Below, in pieces: positions 51,775 through 60,566 of a stretch of 64,000 nucleotides of DNA. The translations under genes and the position numbers were made by a program. Below the pieces are notes generated by a model that saw only the letters and a list, made by a program, of their open reading frames with translations, ran no database searches and was not told the DNA's origin. Positions within the stretch are counted from its first letter, which is position 1. Each line of letters begins with the position of its first letter. The DNA is from Actinomadura luzonensis (GTDB lineage Bacteria; Actinomycetota; Actinomycetes; Streptosporangiales; Streptosporangiaceae), in assembly GCF_022664455.2 (NCBI RefSeq), contig NZ_JAKRKC020000001.1:310001-374000 (forward strand), given 5' to 3'.

Positions 51775-52413
51775 ATGCTCTCCGCCACTCCCCGCACCAC
51801 GCTCGGGCGCTCCAAGGAGCGCGGCAGCACCGACAGGGACGACCTGTACGAGGTGCTCGACACCGGCCTGATCTGTCACCTGGGCGTCGTCGTGGACGGC
51901 TGCCCGATGGTCGTGCCCACCGGCTACGGCCGCCTGGGCGAGACCCTCTACCTGCACGGCTCCACCGGCGCCCGGTCGCTGCGCGCGGCCGGCGGGGGCG
52001 AGGTGTGCGTCACGGTCACGCACCTGGACGGCGTCGTGCTGGCCCGCTCGATCTTCCACCACTCGGTCAACTACCGCTCCGCGATCGTGTACGGCCGCGC
52101 CCGGCTCGTCACGGACGACGACGAGCGCCTGGCCGGCCTGCGGGCCCTGTCCGAGCGGCTGGCCCCCGGCCAGTGGGACTACGTGCGGCGGCCGAACCGC
52201 AAGGAGCTGGCCGCCACGGCCGTGCTGGCGCTGTCGCTGGAGGAGGCGTCGGTCAAGCTGCGCCGCGGCGGGCCGGTGGACGAGGAGGAGGACTACGGCC
52301 TGCCGGTCTGGGCGGGCGTGCTGCCGCTGGTCACCGCGTGGGGGACGCCCGAACCCGATCCGCTGCTCCCAGAAGGTATCGATCCGCCGGTTCACATCCT
52401 CCATCGGGAGTAG
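51775..52413 (+). CDS. PNPOx-like flavin-binding protein
   Basis: 212 residues of the pyridoxamine 5'-phosphate oxidase-like split-barrel fold (YLHGSTGARSLRAAGGGEVCVTVTHLDG; the Arg-Ser-Ile-Phe-His-His-Ser-Val-Asn-Tyr-Arg-Ser stretch is typical of the FMN-binding group). It probably binds FMN or F420. It is not a confirmed PdxH. Divergent from a MocR, a common actinobacterial pairing. Confidence 0.88.
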   Translation: MLSATPRTTLGRSKERGSTDRDDLYEVLDTGLICHLGVVVDGCPMVVPTGYGRLGETLYLHGSTGARSLRAAGGGEVCVTVTHLDGVVLARSIFHHSVNYRSAIVYGRARLVTDDDERLAGLRALSERLAPGQWDYVRRPNRKELAATAVLALSLEEASVKLRRGGPVDEEEDYGLPVWAGVLPLVTAWGTPEPDPLLPEGIDPPVHILHRE

Positions 52414-52465
52414 TTCCATAAATCAGGTGCCCCCCTGGCAAACCCGCGTCCTTGATCGCACGTCT

Positions 52466-52489
52466 CATCAGGTGGGCCGGACCCTGATG
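52466..52489 (+). other. Hairpin next to the ribosome site of the first kinase gene
   Basis: CATCAGG (52466-52472) pairs with CCTGATG (52483-52489) across a 10-base loop; the GGGAG ribosome site begins at 52489. Folding could limit initiation. Confidence 0.4.
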
Positions 52490-52500
52490 GGAGATGGCAT

Positions 52501-55006
52501 ATGGAGTGGACCGCTCCCGGCTACACGCAGATCAAGCAGCTCGGCGCGGGCGCCGGCGGGCGCGTCGTGCTCGCCGTGCACGACGAGACCGGGGTCAAGG
52601 TCGCGATCAAGTACCTCGCCCCCCGGCTGCTGGGCGACCCGGCGGCGGTGGCCAGGTTCCAGTCGGAGGCCCGGCTGCTGACCACGCTGCGCCACCCCCA
52701 CATCGCCACGATGTGGGAGTACATCCAGGACGGCGGCGGCGCGGCCATCGTCATGGAGCTGGTCAACGGCGTGCCGCTGCGCGCCCTGCTGCGCGAGCAC
52801 GGCGCGACCGAGCCGGAGGCGGCGCTGGCCGTGCTCAAGGGCTCCCTGCTCGGCCTGGCCAAGGCGCACGCCATGGGCGTCGTGCACCGCGACTACAAGC
52901 CCGAGAACGTGCTCGTCAGGGACGACGGGGTCAGCAAGCTCGTCGACTTCGGCATCGCGGTGCGGCACGGCGCGGCCGGCACGCCGGAGGGCACGCCGCC
53001 GTACATGGCGCCGGAGCTGTGGGAGGGGCGGCCCGCCTCGCCCTCGACCGACGTCTACGCCGCCACCGCCGTCTTCTTCGAGTGCCTGACCGGGCACCGG
53101 CCCTACCGCTCGACCGAGCTCAGCGTGCTCGGCTACCAGCACGTGCACGCGCCGGTGCCCTTCCACGACGCGCCCGCGCCGGTGCGCGAGCTGGTCAGGC
53201 GCGGCATGGCCAAGGACCCGGCGCAGCGGCCGGCGGGCGCGGAGGCGTTCGTGGCCGAGCTGGAGGCGACGGCCGCGGCGGCGTACGGGGAGGACTGGGA
53301 GGAGCGCGGCCGGCGGCGGCTGGCCGCCCTGGTGGGTCTGCTGGCGTTGCTGCTGCCGCAGCCGACGGGCGCCGCGCCGGAGGTGTCCACGTCGTTCGCG
53401 CGGACCGTCTTCCGTGAGTTCCGCTCGCGCATGAGCTCGACCGCCGCCCGGGTGGCGATGGGCGGCGGGCTGGCCGCGGCCGTCGCGGTGACGTCGGTGG
53501 TGCTGCTGGCCGGTCGCGAACGGCCGCCGTCCGCCGGTCGGCGCGGCCGCGGTCGTGCCGCCCACCAGCCTCACCCCGGAGGCCGCCGCCGCGCCGCCGA
53601 CGGCCTCGCCCACGCCGCCCGGGGAGACGCCCTCGGGGACGCCTGCGGAGACGCCGGAGTCGACTCCCGCGCCGCCGCCGGCCGTGGCGAGCCCGCCGGG
53701 CACGCCCGAGGCCGTCGTGCCCGTGGACGACACCTCCGGGCCGCCGCGCACCTCGTCGCCGCCGACCGCCCCGCCGACCGCCCCGCCAACCACCGCCCCG
53801 CCGACCGCCCTCCCGCCGACGGCCCCTCCGCCGTCGCGGAGGCCCACGACGCGGCCCCCGACCCGGGTCCCCACGCGCACCCCGACACGGACGCCCGTAC
53901 GGACGCCGACACCCACTCCGACTCCGACTCCGACGCCCACCCCGACCCCCACGCCGACCCCCACGCCGACGCCGACGCCCACCGTGACCGTGCCGCGGCC
54001 GCCCGCCGTGCTGGCACTGAACCTCGGCGGCCTCGCCGTGGACGCCGACGGCGTGGCCGGCGCGACGCTCACCGTCCGGGCGAACGGCCCCGGCCCCGTC
54101 GCCGTCACCGCCGCCTGGTCGGCCCCCGGCACCGCCGGCCGCACCCAGAGCCTGGTGCTGCGCGGCTCGACGGCCTACACGCGCACCCTGTCCTGGCCGA
54201 TCGGCGAGCGCCCCTGCGGCAGCACGGTCACGCTGACCGTCACCACGTCGCCGGCGGCCCCCGGCGGCGCCAGGACCGCCTCGGTGGCCGTGCCGCCCTG
54301 CCCGGCCGAGGTGACCGGCCTGCGCGTCGCCCTCGACTTCCCCGCCGCGCCGGCCCGCGCCGCGCAGGCGGCGATCAGGGTGACGGCGAGCGGCCCCGGC
54401 GCGATCCCGGTGCAGGCCAGGTTCGCGGTGGACGGCGAGCCCGTCGGCAGCCGCGGCGCCACCTTGTCCGGCCGCACCTCCTACGCGCGCACGCTCACCT
54501 ACGCCCTCCGCTCGCGGCCCTGCGGCTCGACGGTGTCGGTCCAGGTGACGGCGGGCGGCCGGACGGCCGCCGCCAGGACCTCGGTGAGCTGCCCGCCCGC
54601 GGTGCGCCAGGTCTCCGTCCTGCGGGCGAGCGCGGGCGACGGCGTCACGGCCACCGTCCGGGTGCTCACCTCGAACCGGCAGCCCGTGCGCCTCACCGTC
54701 AGGTACGCGAGCGGCGAGGGCGGCGGCACGCGGTCGGCGACCCTGTCGGGCGGCACCTCGTACGTGCGGACCTTCTCCTTCCCGGTCAAGCTCGGCTGCG
54801 GCGCGAAGTGGTCGGTGACCGCCTCGACCGACCCGGCCGCGGCGAACGGCGGCGACACGGCGAGCGGCGTCACCGCCGGCTGCCCGCGCGAGGACCCGCC
54901 CTCGCAGGAGCCCCCCACCAAGGAGCCCCCTACCAAGGAGCCTCAGAAGACCCCCAGCCCCACACCGAAACCTGAGACTTCCGACACACCGGCAGAGATC
55001 GACTGA
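52501..55006 (+). CDS. Receptor-like Ser/Thr protein kinase, apparently frameshifted
   Basis: The kinase domain (about 1-265) is complete: glycine loop LGAGAGGRVV, VAIKYL lysine, HRDYKPENVL, DFGIAV and APELW. A membrane helix follows near 325-340 (GGLAAAVAVTSVVLLAG). Between 53518 and 53533 sensible coding passes from frame 52501 to frame 53555 (+1). That frame encodes a Pro/Thr-rich stalk and three Cys-containing Ig-like repeats (each ending in an RTLSWPIGERPCGSTV-like strand) to 55006. The original frame continues to 54975 but becomes Arg/His/Ala-rich. A one-base insertion, real or from assembly, is the simplest explanation. Relatives transmit surface signals by phosphorylating cytosolic targets. 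Confidence 0.8.
53872..53990 (+). repeat. Pro-Thr dipeptide repeat tract
   Basis: Six-base units related to CCGACG/CCCACC encode about 20 consecutive Pro-Thr pairs, the cell-wall-spanning stalk of the kinase. It is slippage-prone, although the reading frame is stable inside it. Confidence 0.8.
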
Positions 55007-55114
55007 AATCGTCATCCACACTTATCCCCATAACTGCTGGGAATCCGGTTCGGTCCCGTTAAGCTACGGACCGTTTGATGCGGGTGGGGGCCCACACAGC
55101 CAAGAGGAGACCGT

Positions 55115-56779
55115 ATGTACGGCGAGGGCCAATGGGGGGTCCCCGGCTACACCGAGGTTCGCGAGCTGGGCTCGGGAGCCGCCGGCCGGGTCGTGCTGGC
55201 CACACGTGACCACGACGGGGCCGAGGTGGCCATCAAGTACCTCAGTGACGAGCTGAGGGCCGACATGGGCTTCGTCGCCCGCTTCCGGCACGAGGCCCGC
55301 CTGCTGGGCACGCTGCAGAGCGCGCACCACGCCCGCCTCATCGACTACGTCGAGTCCGGGTACGGCGCGGCGATCGTCATGGAGCTGATCAACGGCGTCT
55401 CGCTGCGCGAGATCCTGCGCTCGCAGGGCCCGACCGGCCCCGAGGCCGCGCTGACCGTGCTCAAGGGCTCCCTCCGCGGCCTCGCCTCGGCGCACGCGAT
55501 CGGCGTCGTGCACCGCGACTTCAAGCCCGAGAACGTCATGGTGCAGGAGGACGGCAGCAGCAAGCTGGTCGACTTCGGCATCGCGGTCCGCGCGGGCGAG
55601 GAGGCCGGCGCGGCGGGCACGCCGCCGTACATGGCGCCCGAGCAGTGGTCAGGCTCGCCCGCCGGCCCCGCCACCGACGTGTACGCCGCCACGGTCGTCT
55701 TCTTCGAGTGCCTGACCGGCGCCCGCCCCTTCCGCGCGCCGAACCTGGCCGCGCTGGCCCGCCAGCACCAGAGCGCGCCGGTCCCGGCCGAGGAGGTGCC
55801 GGCGGCGCTGCAGGGCCTCGTCGAGCGCGGCATGGCCAAGGACCCCGCCGAGCGGCCGCCGTCGGCGGAGGCGTTCCTGACCGAGCTGGAGGCCGTCGCG
55901 GCCGGCGCGTACGGGCCGGACTGGGAGGAGCGCGGACGCCGCCGCCTGGCCGCCCTTGCCGGGCTGCTCGTGATGCTCTTCCCGAGCGCGCTGGAGGAGC
56001 CGGTCGAGACGGAGACCGCGTTCACCGAGACGCGTTTCCCCGACCCGGCGGGGCTGCTGCGCAAGCTGCCCGCCAAGATCGCCATGGCGGCCGTCGGGGC
56101 CGCCGTGCTGATCGGCGCGGCCGTGTTCGTGGTCACGTCGTCGGCCGACGAGCCCGCGCTCTCGGCGGGCACCACGAAGGTCACCCCCAGCGCGGCCCCG
56201 CCCGCGACGGAGGAGCCCGACGTGCCGGAGGAGAGCGCGGAGCCCACGCCGGAGGAGACCACCGACGAGCCGGACCCGACGCCGACGGCCACCGCCCCGC
56301 AGAGCCAGGCGCCCCAGACCGCGCCCCAGACCGCGCCCCAAACTGGGCGGCCCACCGCCGCGCCCACCCGCACCAGCGCCCGTCCCCGGCCCACCCGGAG
56401 CCCGATCAGGACCCCGTCCAGGACCCGCAAGCCCACGGCGGCCTCGTCAGAGACGGCCGAGCCCGACGAGAGCGGCAAGGTGGACGTGCCGACCGACACC
56501 CGCCGCCCGAGCACGCCCGCGCCGACGCGCAGCACCGGCTCGCCGACCACCCGCCCGCCGCGGCCCACCTCGGAGCCGCCCAGCTCGTCCCAGCCGCCCA
56601 CCTCCCAGCCGCCGACCGACCCGACCGGCGACGGCACGCCGAGCGAGGACCCGCGGATCGACCGCGGCGGCGAGGCCCCTGCCGCGCTGCTCGCGGCCGG
56701 GCTGGTGACGTCCGGCGCGGTGCCCGTCACACTGGCGGTGCGCCGCCGGATGGCGGGCCGCCACAGAAGGAAGCGCTAG
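55115..56779 (+). CDS. Receptor-like Ser/Thr protein kinase
   Basis: 554 residues in one frame. The kinase domain (about 8-280) has LGSGAAGRVV, VAIKYL, HRDFKPENVM, DFGIAV and APEQWS. A helix near 321-340 (AMAAVGAAVLIGAAVFVV) is followed by a long Thr/Pro/Ser/Glu stalk and, unusually, a second hydrophobic segment at the C-terminus (APAALLAAGLVTSGAVPVTL) with a basic tail RRRMAGRHRRKR. The last part looks like a sortase-type tail without LPXTG, or a second membrane anchor that would loop the stalk outside. AGAGGAG precedes the ATG. Confidence 0.9.
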   Translation: MYGEGQWGVPGYTEVRELGSGAAGRVVLATRDHDGAEVAIKYLSDELRADMGFVARFRHEARLLGTLQSAHHARLIDYVESGYGAAIVMELINGVSLREILRSQGPTGPEAALTVLKGSLRGLASAHAIGVVHRDFKPENVMVQEDGSSKLVDFGIAVRAGEEAGAAGTPPYMAPEQWSGSPAGPATDVYAATVVFFECLTGARPFRAPNLAALARQHQSAPVPAEEVPAALQGLVERGMAKDPAERPPSAEAFLTELEAVAAGAYGPDWEERGRRRLAALAGLLVMLFPSALEEPVETETAFTETRFPDPAGLLRKLPAKIAMAAVGAAVLIGAAVFVVTSSADEPALSAGTTKVTPSAAPPATEEPDVPEESAEPTPEETTDEPDPTPTATAPQSQAPQTAPQTAPQTGRPTAAPTRTSARPRPTRSPIRTPSRTRKPTAASSETAEPDESGKVDVPTDTRRPSTPAPTRSTGSPTTRPPRPTSEPPSSSQPPTSQPPTDPTGDGTPSEDPRIDRGGEAPAALLAAGLVTSGAVPVTLAVRRRMAGRHRRKR

Positions 56780-56800
56780 ACGCGCCGGGGGGCGACGGGG

Positions 56801-58169
56801 ATGAACAACCCTGGGCACGGTATCGCCGGTTTCCGGCTCACCGAGCACACCTGGATGACCGAGCTCGGCAACTGGATCGACGCGATCTCACCCGACGGCC
56901 GCAGGGCGGGCGCCCTGCTGTTCGACGCCCGGCTCATCGGGCTGCCCGGCGTGCGCGAGCGGGTGGTGGCGGCGGTCATGGCCGACCAGCGGCTGGTGCT
57001 GGGCGGGCTCGGCGGCCTGATCCCGGTCGCGGACGTCGTCGCGGCCGGCGAGCAGGTGTGGCTGCTCACCGGCCAGGCGGTCAGCCCGACGCTGGCCGAC
57101 CTCCTGACCGGCGGCCCGGTCGACCCGGCCGGCGCGGCCTCGGCCCTGGTGGAGACCGCGAGCACGCTGGTCGCGCTGCACGCGGCCGGGGTCACGCACG
57201 GCTCGGTGCACCCGGGCACGGTGGTCGTCACGGCCGAGGGCGCGGCGCTGCTGTCGGAGCGCGGCCTGTCGGACGCCATCCGCGGCCACGTCTCGCCGCC
57301 CGAGCGGGACGCGGCCGGGTGGGCGGCGCTGGCCCGCGGGCTGGCCGCCTCCTTCGGCGGCCGGGCCCGCAGGCGGCCGCGCTGTTCGAGCGGGTGGCGC
57401 CACGGCCGGCACGCTGGGCCTGGCCGCGGCGGCGACACGCTGCTCGCCGAGCAGGCCGTGCTGCACCGGCGGGGCGGTCAGCCGGGCCGGGCTGGGCCGC
57501 GCGGCGCGCTCGCGCTCGGCCTTCGCGCAGCCGCCGGCGCACGCCGCGCCGCCCGTCCCGTCCCCGCCGAGGGACGAGGGCGACATCGTGACGCTGCTGC
57601 ACGTCCCGGCGCGTTCGGCGGGCCCGGTGCGGTTCGGGCCGGGCATCGACACGCAGGAGCAGCGGCCGGAGACCACGGCGGAGCGGATCTGGCGCTCCGG
57701 GCGGGGCGAGCCGGGCGGCGCGACCCGCGCGACCCGCGCGACCGGCCGCGGCGGCCGGGCGTCCAGGTCGCGGCGGTGGCGCACGCTCTCCGCGGCCGCG
57801 CTGTTCGCGGTGATCATGGCAGGGGCGGTCCTGGCCTGGTTCAAGCTGAGCGACGCGCCGGACCTGGTGGTGGCGTCGGCGGAGGTCAAGGCGGCCAAGA
57901 AGTCGTACGGCTGCGACGGCACGGCGCTGCTCACCGCCACGGTCGTGACGAACGGCGCCCCCGGCGAGATCGCCTACGAGTGGCACAAGAACCTGGACAA
58001 GGACGTCGTCAGGGGCACGCTGCAGACGCGCTCGGGCCAGACGTCGTACCAGCTCCCGCTGCGCTGGTCGCTGCACGGCAAGAGCACCGCCAAGGCCACG
58101 GCCACGCTGCGGATCCTCGCCCCGGGGCCGGCCCGCACGGCGAAGGCGAGCTTCACCTACAAGTGCTGA
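56801..58169 (+). CDS. Membrane pseudokinase with extracellular domain, apparently frameshifted
   Basis: The N-terminal part (from 56801) is kinase-like (LVALHAAGVTHGSVHPGTVVV takes the HRD/catalytic-loop position with Gly-Ser instead of Arg-Asp, and AALLSERGL replaces DFG), so it lacks catalytic residues. Coding then appears to step -1 at 57356-57361 (into GPQAAALFERVA) and -1 again at 57396-57399 (VATAGTLGLAAAA), reaching the frame that holds the membrane helix LSAAALFAVIMAGAVLAW and an Ig-like domain ending FTYKC at 58169. One-base losses in C/G runs explain both. A GTG at 57588 could restart the last part. It is next to active kinases, suggesting a scaffolding or regulatory role. Confidence 0.65.
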
Positions 58170-58205
58170 TGCCCGTCCAGCAATGCATATCAAAGCGGTT
58201 CTTAC

Positions 58206-58211
58206 TAATCT
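58206..58211 (+). promoter_or_regulatory. -10 box of the leaderless DUF2510 mRNA
   Basis: TAATCT, seven bases, then ATG at 58219. An upstream in-frame ATG at 58183 precedes this box and is therefore unlikely. Confidence 0.45.
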
Positions 58212-58218
58212 GGCGAAC

Positions 58219-59307
58219 ATGACCACCCAGACCCCCGCGGGCTGGTATCCGGACCCCTATGGCGAGCCCAAGCTCCGCTGGTGGGACGGCAACCAGTGGA
58301 CCGACGCCACCCACGCCCAGGAGCAGGGGCCCGCTCAGCCCCAGCCCCAGCAGCCCCAGCAGGCCCAGCCGCAGCCGGCCTCCGGCCCCCAGCAGCAGGC
58401 CCCGCACGACTGGTCGGCGACCCCGGCGAACCCCACGCTCCAGTACGGCCGGCCGACCTACGGGCAGACGGCCTACGGCCAGCCGGCGCCCACGCAGCCG
58501 AACTGGGGCGGCGGCGGACCGGCCTACCCGCCGCCGCCTCCGCCGAAGCAGGGCAACCCGCTGCCGTGGGTGTTCGGCGGCCTGGCGGCGCTCGTGGTGG
58601 TCGCGCTGCTCGTGGCGGGCGGGATCTTCCTGCTCAACCGGGGCGGCGAGGACCCGGCCGCGCTGCCGCAGCCGGGCGACACGTACGTGCCGCAGGACCC
58701 GCCGAGCAGCGAGCCGCAGCCCAGCCGGCCCTCGCCCGGGCAGAGCGCGGGCCCGCCGCCGCAGCCGCAGGACGGCCGGATCAACGACTCCCAGGCCGGC
58801 CTCTCCTTCGAGGTGCCGAAGGACTGGAAGGTGCCTCCGCAGATCAACCCGGACAACCCGCCGCCGACCCGGCAGCTCTGGACGGCGGGCGTGGAGGCCG
58901 TCGCCCAGGAGAACTACGACGGCAAGGACGGCAACTGGGTGGGCAACATCAACACGGGCGTGCTCAACGAGCTCTACCCCTACACGGGCGTCGCCGGGCT
59001 GCGCGCCACCGCGCAGGCGGTCTTCATGGACTTCGCCCCCCAGTTCTACTCGGTGCCGCACGAGAGCAAGGTCGTGACCGACAAGGCCATCAAGGTCGGC
59101 GACCGCGACGCCTGGCTGCTGCAGTTCGAGATGGACTTCACGAAGGAGTCGGAGGCCAACGGCTACAAGTGGAAGAAGGAGAACGGCGCGATCGTGCTCA
59201 TGGATCGCGGCAACGGCGAGCGGCCGGCCATCCTGTACGTCTCCGTGCCGGACAATCTGGGCACCGACGTCCTCGGGAAGGTCCTCTCCTCGCTCAAGCC
59301 CGCATGA
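58219..59307 (+). CDS. DUF2510 membrane protein with extracytoplasmic domain
   Basis: 362 residues. A DUF2510 Trp-rich motif opens it (TPAGWYPDPYGEPKLRWWDG then NQWTD), then a Gln/Pro-rich linker (about 35-115), one membrane helix (WVFGGLAALVVVALLVAGGIFLL), and a 180-residue outer domain with several Trp (WKVPPQINPD, LWTAGVEAVAQ) resembling the LpqN/DUF4245-type lipoprotein fold. Function is unknown. Located right after the kinase cluster, it may be a substrate or partner. Confidence 0.85.
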   Translation: MTTQTPAGWYPDPYGEPKLRWWDGNQWTDATHAQEQGPAQPQPQQPQQAQPQPASGPQQQAPHDWSATPANPTLQYGRPTYGQTAYGQPAPTQPNWGGGGPAYPPPPPPKQGNPLPWVFGGLAALVVVALLVAGGIFLLNRGGEDPAALPQPGDTYVPQDPPSSEPQPSRPSPGQSAGPPPQPQDGRINDSQAGLSFEVPKDWKVPPQINPDNPPPTRQLWTAGVEAVAQENYDGKDGNWVGNINTGVLNELYPYTGVAGLRATAQAVFMDFAPQFYSVPHESKVVTDKAIKVGDRDAWLLQFEMDFTKESEANGYKWKKENGAIVLMDRGNGERPAILYVSVPDNLGTDVLGKVLSSLKPA

Positions 59308-59374
59308 CCAGTGGCACTAGGCTGGTGGGGTACAAGCGGGCGGATCGCTCCGAGCCGCTGGGCGAGGAGATCGT

Positions 59375-59968
59375 ATGAGTGACTTGCTGGTCTGGATCGA
59401 CTGCGAGATGACCGGGCTCGACCTCGGGCGCGACGCGCTGGTCGAGGTGGCGTGCGTCATCACCGACAGCGAGCTCAATCAGCTCGACGCGGGCATCGAC
59501 GTGATCATCAAACCGCCGCCGGAGTCGCTGGAGCAGATGTCGCAGGTGGTGCGCGAGATGCACACCGCCTCCGGGCTGCTGCCCGAGCTGGCCGGCGGGA
59601 TGACGCTGGCGGAGGCCGAGTCGCTCGTGCTCGACTACATCCGCCGCCACGTGCCCGAGCCGAAGAAGGCGCCGCTGTGCGGCAACTCCATCGGCACCGA
59701 CCGCACGTTCCTCGCCCGCGACATGCCCGGGGTGGACGGTTATCTGCACTACCGGATGATCGACGTCTCGTCGATCAAGGAGCTGGTCCGCCGGTGGTAC
59801 CCGCGGGTCTACTTCGCCGCCCCCGAGAAGCAGGGCGGGCACCGGGCGCTGGCCGACATCACGGAGAGCATCAGGGAGCTGCGCTACTACCGGGCGGCGA
59901 TCTTCGTGGAGCAGCCTGGGCCCGATTCGCTCACAGCGAGATCACTCGCCGAGCGTGTCAGCGGATAA
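59375..59968 (+). CDS. orn: Oligoribonuclease
   Basis: 197-residue DEDDh 3'-5' exonuclease that degrades 2-5 nt RNAs, including the pGpG product of c-di-GMP turnover. The DEDD residues are visible: WIDCEMTGLD (D, E), YRMIDVSSIK (D) and HRALADITESI (H, D). Length and motifs match the family closely. GAGGAG precedes the ATG. Confidence 0.97.
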   Translation: MSDLLVWIDCEMTGLDLGRDALVEVACVITDSELNQLDAGIDVIIKPPPESLEQMSQVVREMHTASGLLPELAGGMTLAEAESLVLDYIRRHVPEPKKAPLCGNSIGTDRTFLARDMPGVDGYLHYRMIDVSSIKELVRRWYPRVYFAAPEKQGGHRALADITESIRELRYYRAAIFVEQPGPDSLTARSLAERVSG

Positions 59969-59997
59969 GGAGTGGCGTAAAGACTCCCGAACCCCGC

Positions 59998-60003
59998 TAC
60001 ACT
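59998..60003 (+). promoter_or_regulatory. -10 box of the tRNA-His gene
   Basis: TACACT lies about 32 bases before the tRNA, a plausible TANNNT box. A -35 is not evident. Confidence 0.35.
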
Positions 60004-60035
60004 TTTCCTGTGCCGCCTCGCGAGGGGCGGTCATG

Positions 60036-60111
60036 GTGGGTGTAGCTCAGTTGGCAGAGCACCAGGTTGTGGTCCTGGGTGTCGAGGGTTCAAGTCCCTT
60101 CACTCACCCCA
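60036..60111 (+). tRNA. tRNA-His (GUG)
   Basis: Folds as a full cloverleaf: acceptor GTGGGTG pairs with CACTCAC (one G-U), D-arm TAGCTCAGTTGGCAGAGC, anticodon stem around TTGTGGT with anticodon GTG (60069-60071), T-arm GAGGG-TTCAAGT-CCCTT. A G at 60035 can pair with C108 as the special G-1 of tRNA-His. CCA is encoded at 60109-60111. Confidence 0.97.
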
Positions 60112-60116
60112 AGCGA

Positions 60117-60156
60117 AACGACGGCCGGTCCTTCGGGATCGGCCGTCGTTGTTTTT
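60117..60156 (+). terminator. Intrinsic terminator after tRNA-His
   Basis: A 15-bp stem AACGACGGCCGGTCC / GGATCGGCCGTCGTT with TTCG loop and one G-T wobble, then GTTTTT. This is the clearest Rho-independent terminator in the window. Confidence 0.93.
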
Positions 60157-60269
60157 CTCCCGACAATCGCCCCCAAAACACGACAATGCGGGTTATGCTC
60201 GCTGTCTACCGCTAACGCCGGAAGCACGGGGGCCTCGGCGATCGATCTGACCGTCCCCCCGGAGGCCGG

Positions 60270-60494
60270 ATGAGAGTCGACGACACAACGTTCGATAGCG
60301 TGTTCACGTCCCTGAGCAAGCGCGAGATCGAGGTCATGGACCTCATCGCCACCGGCCAGTCCAACGGCCAGATAGCGCAGCGCCTGTTCCTCAGCGAGAA
60401 GACCGTCAAGAACCACGTCAACCGGATCTACGCCAAGCTCGGCGTGGACAGCCGCGTCACCGCCATCGGGCTCTGGCGCTCACGACGCCAGTAG
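60270..60494 (+). CDS. HTH-only LuxR-type regulator
   Basis: 74 residues, nearly all a GerE helix-turn-helix: [20 protein letters not shown] then [20 protein letters not shown], ending [13 protein letters not shown]. There is no receiver or sensor domain, so it resembles WhiB-independent small LuxR regulators such as GerE. GGAGG precedes the ATG. Two CGACAAT repeats at 60161-60167 and 60181-60187, and TATGCT at 60194-60199, precede it. Confidence 0.92.
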   Translation: MRVDDTTFDSVFTSLSKREIEVMDLIATGQSNGQIAQRLFLSEKTVKNHVNRIYAKLGVDSRVTAIGLWRSRRQ

Positions 60495-60566
60495 CGGACC
60501 GGGCACCACCGCGGGGGGCGCTGGCCTTTCAGGCGCGGAAGGCCAGCGCCGACACCCCCGCGCGTC

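Noticed and set aside
53872..53990. CRISPR-like array
   Set aside because: It is an in-frame Pro-Thr codon repeat without spacers.
53560..54975. Continuation of the first kinase in its original frame
   Set aside because: The product becomes Arg/His/Ala/Gly-rich with no fold signature, whereas the +1 frame has Pro-Thr stalk and repeated Ig-like strands.
55007..55060. DnaA-box-like TTATCCCCA and ATCCACA near 55016-55030
   Set aside because: Only one or two imperfect boxes between kinase genes; no dnaA or dnaN context, so not an origin.
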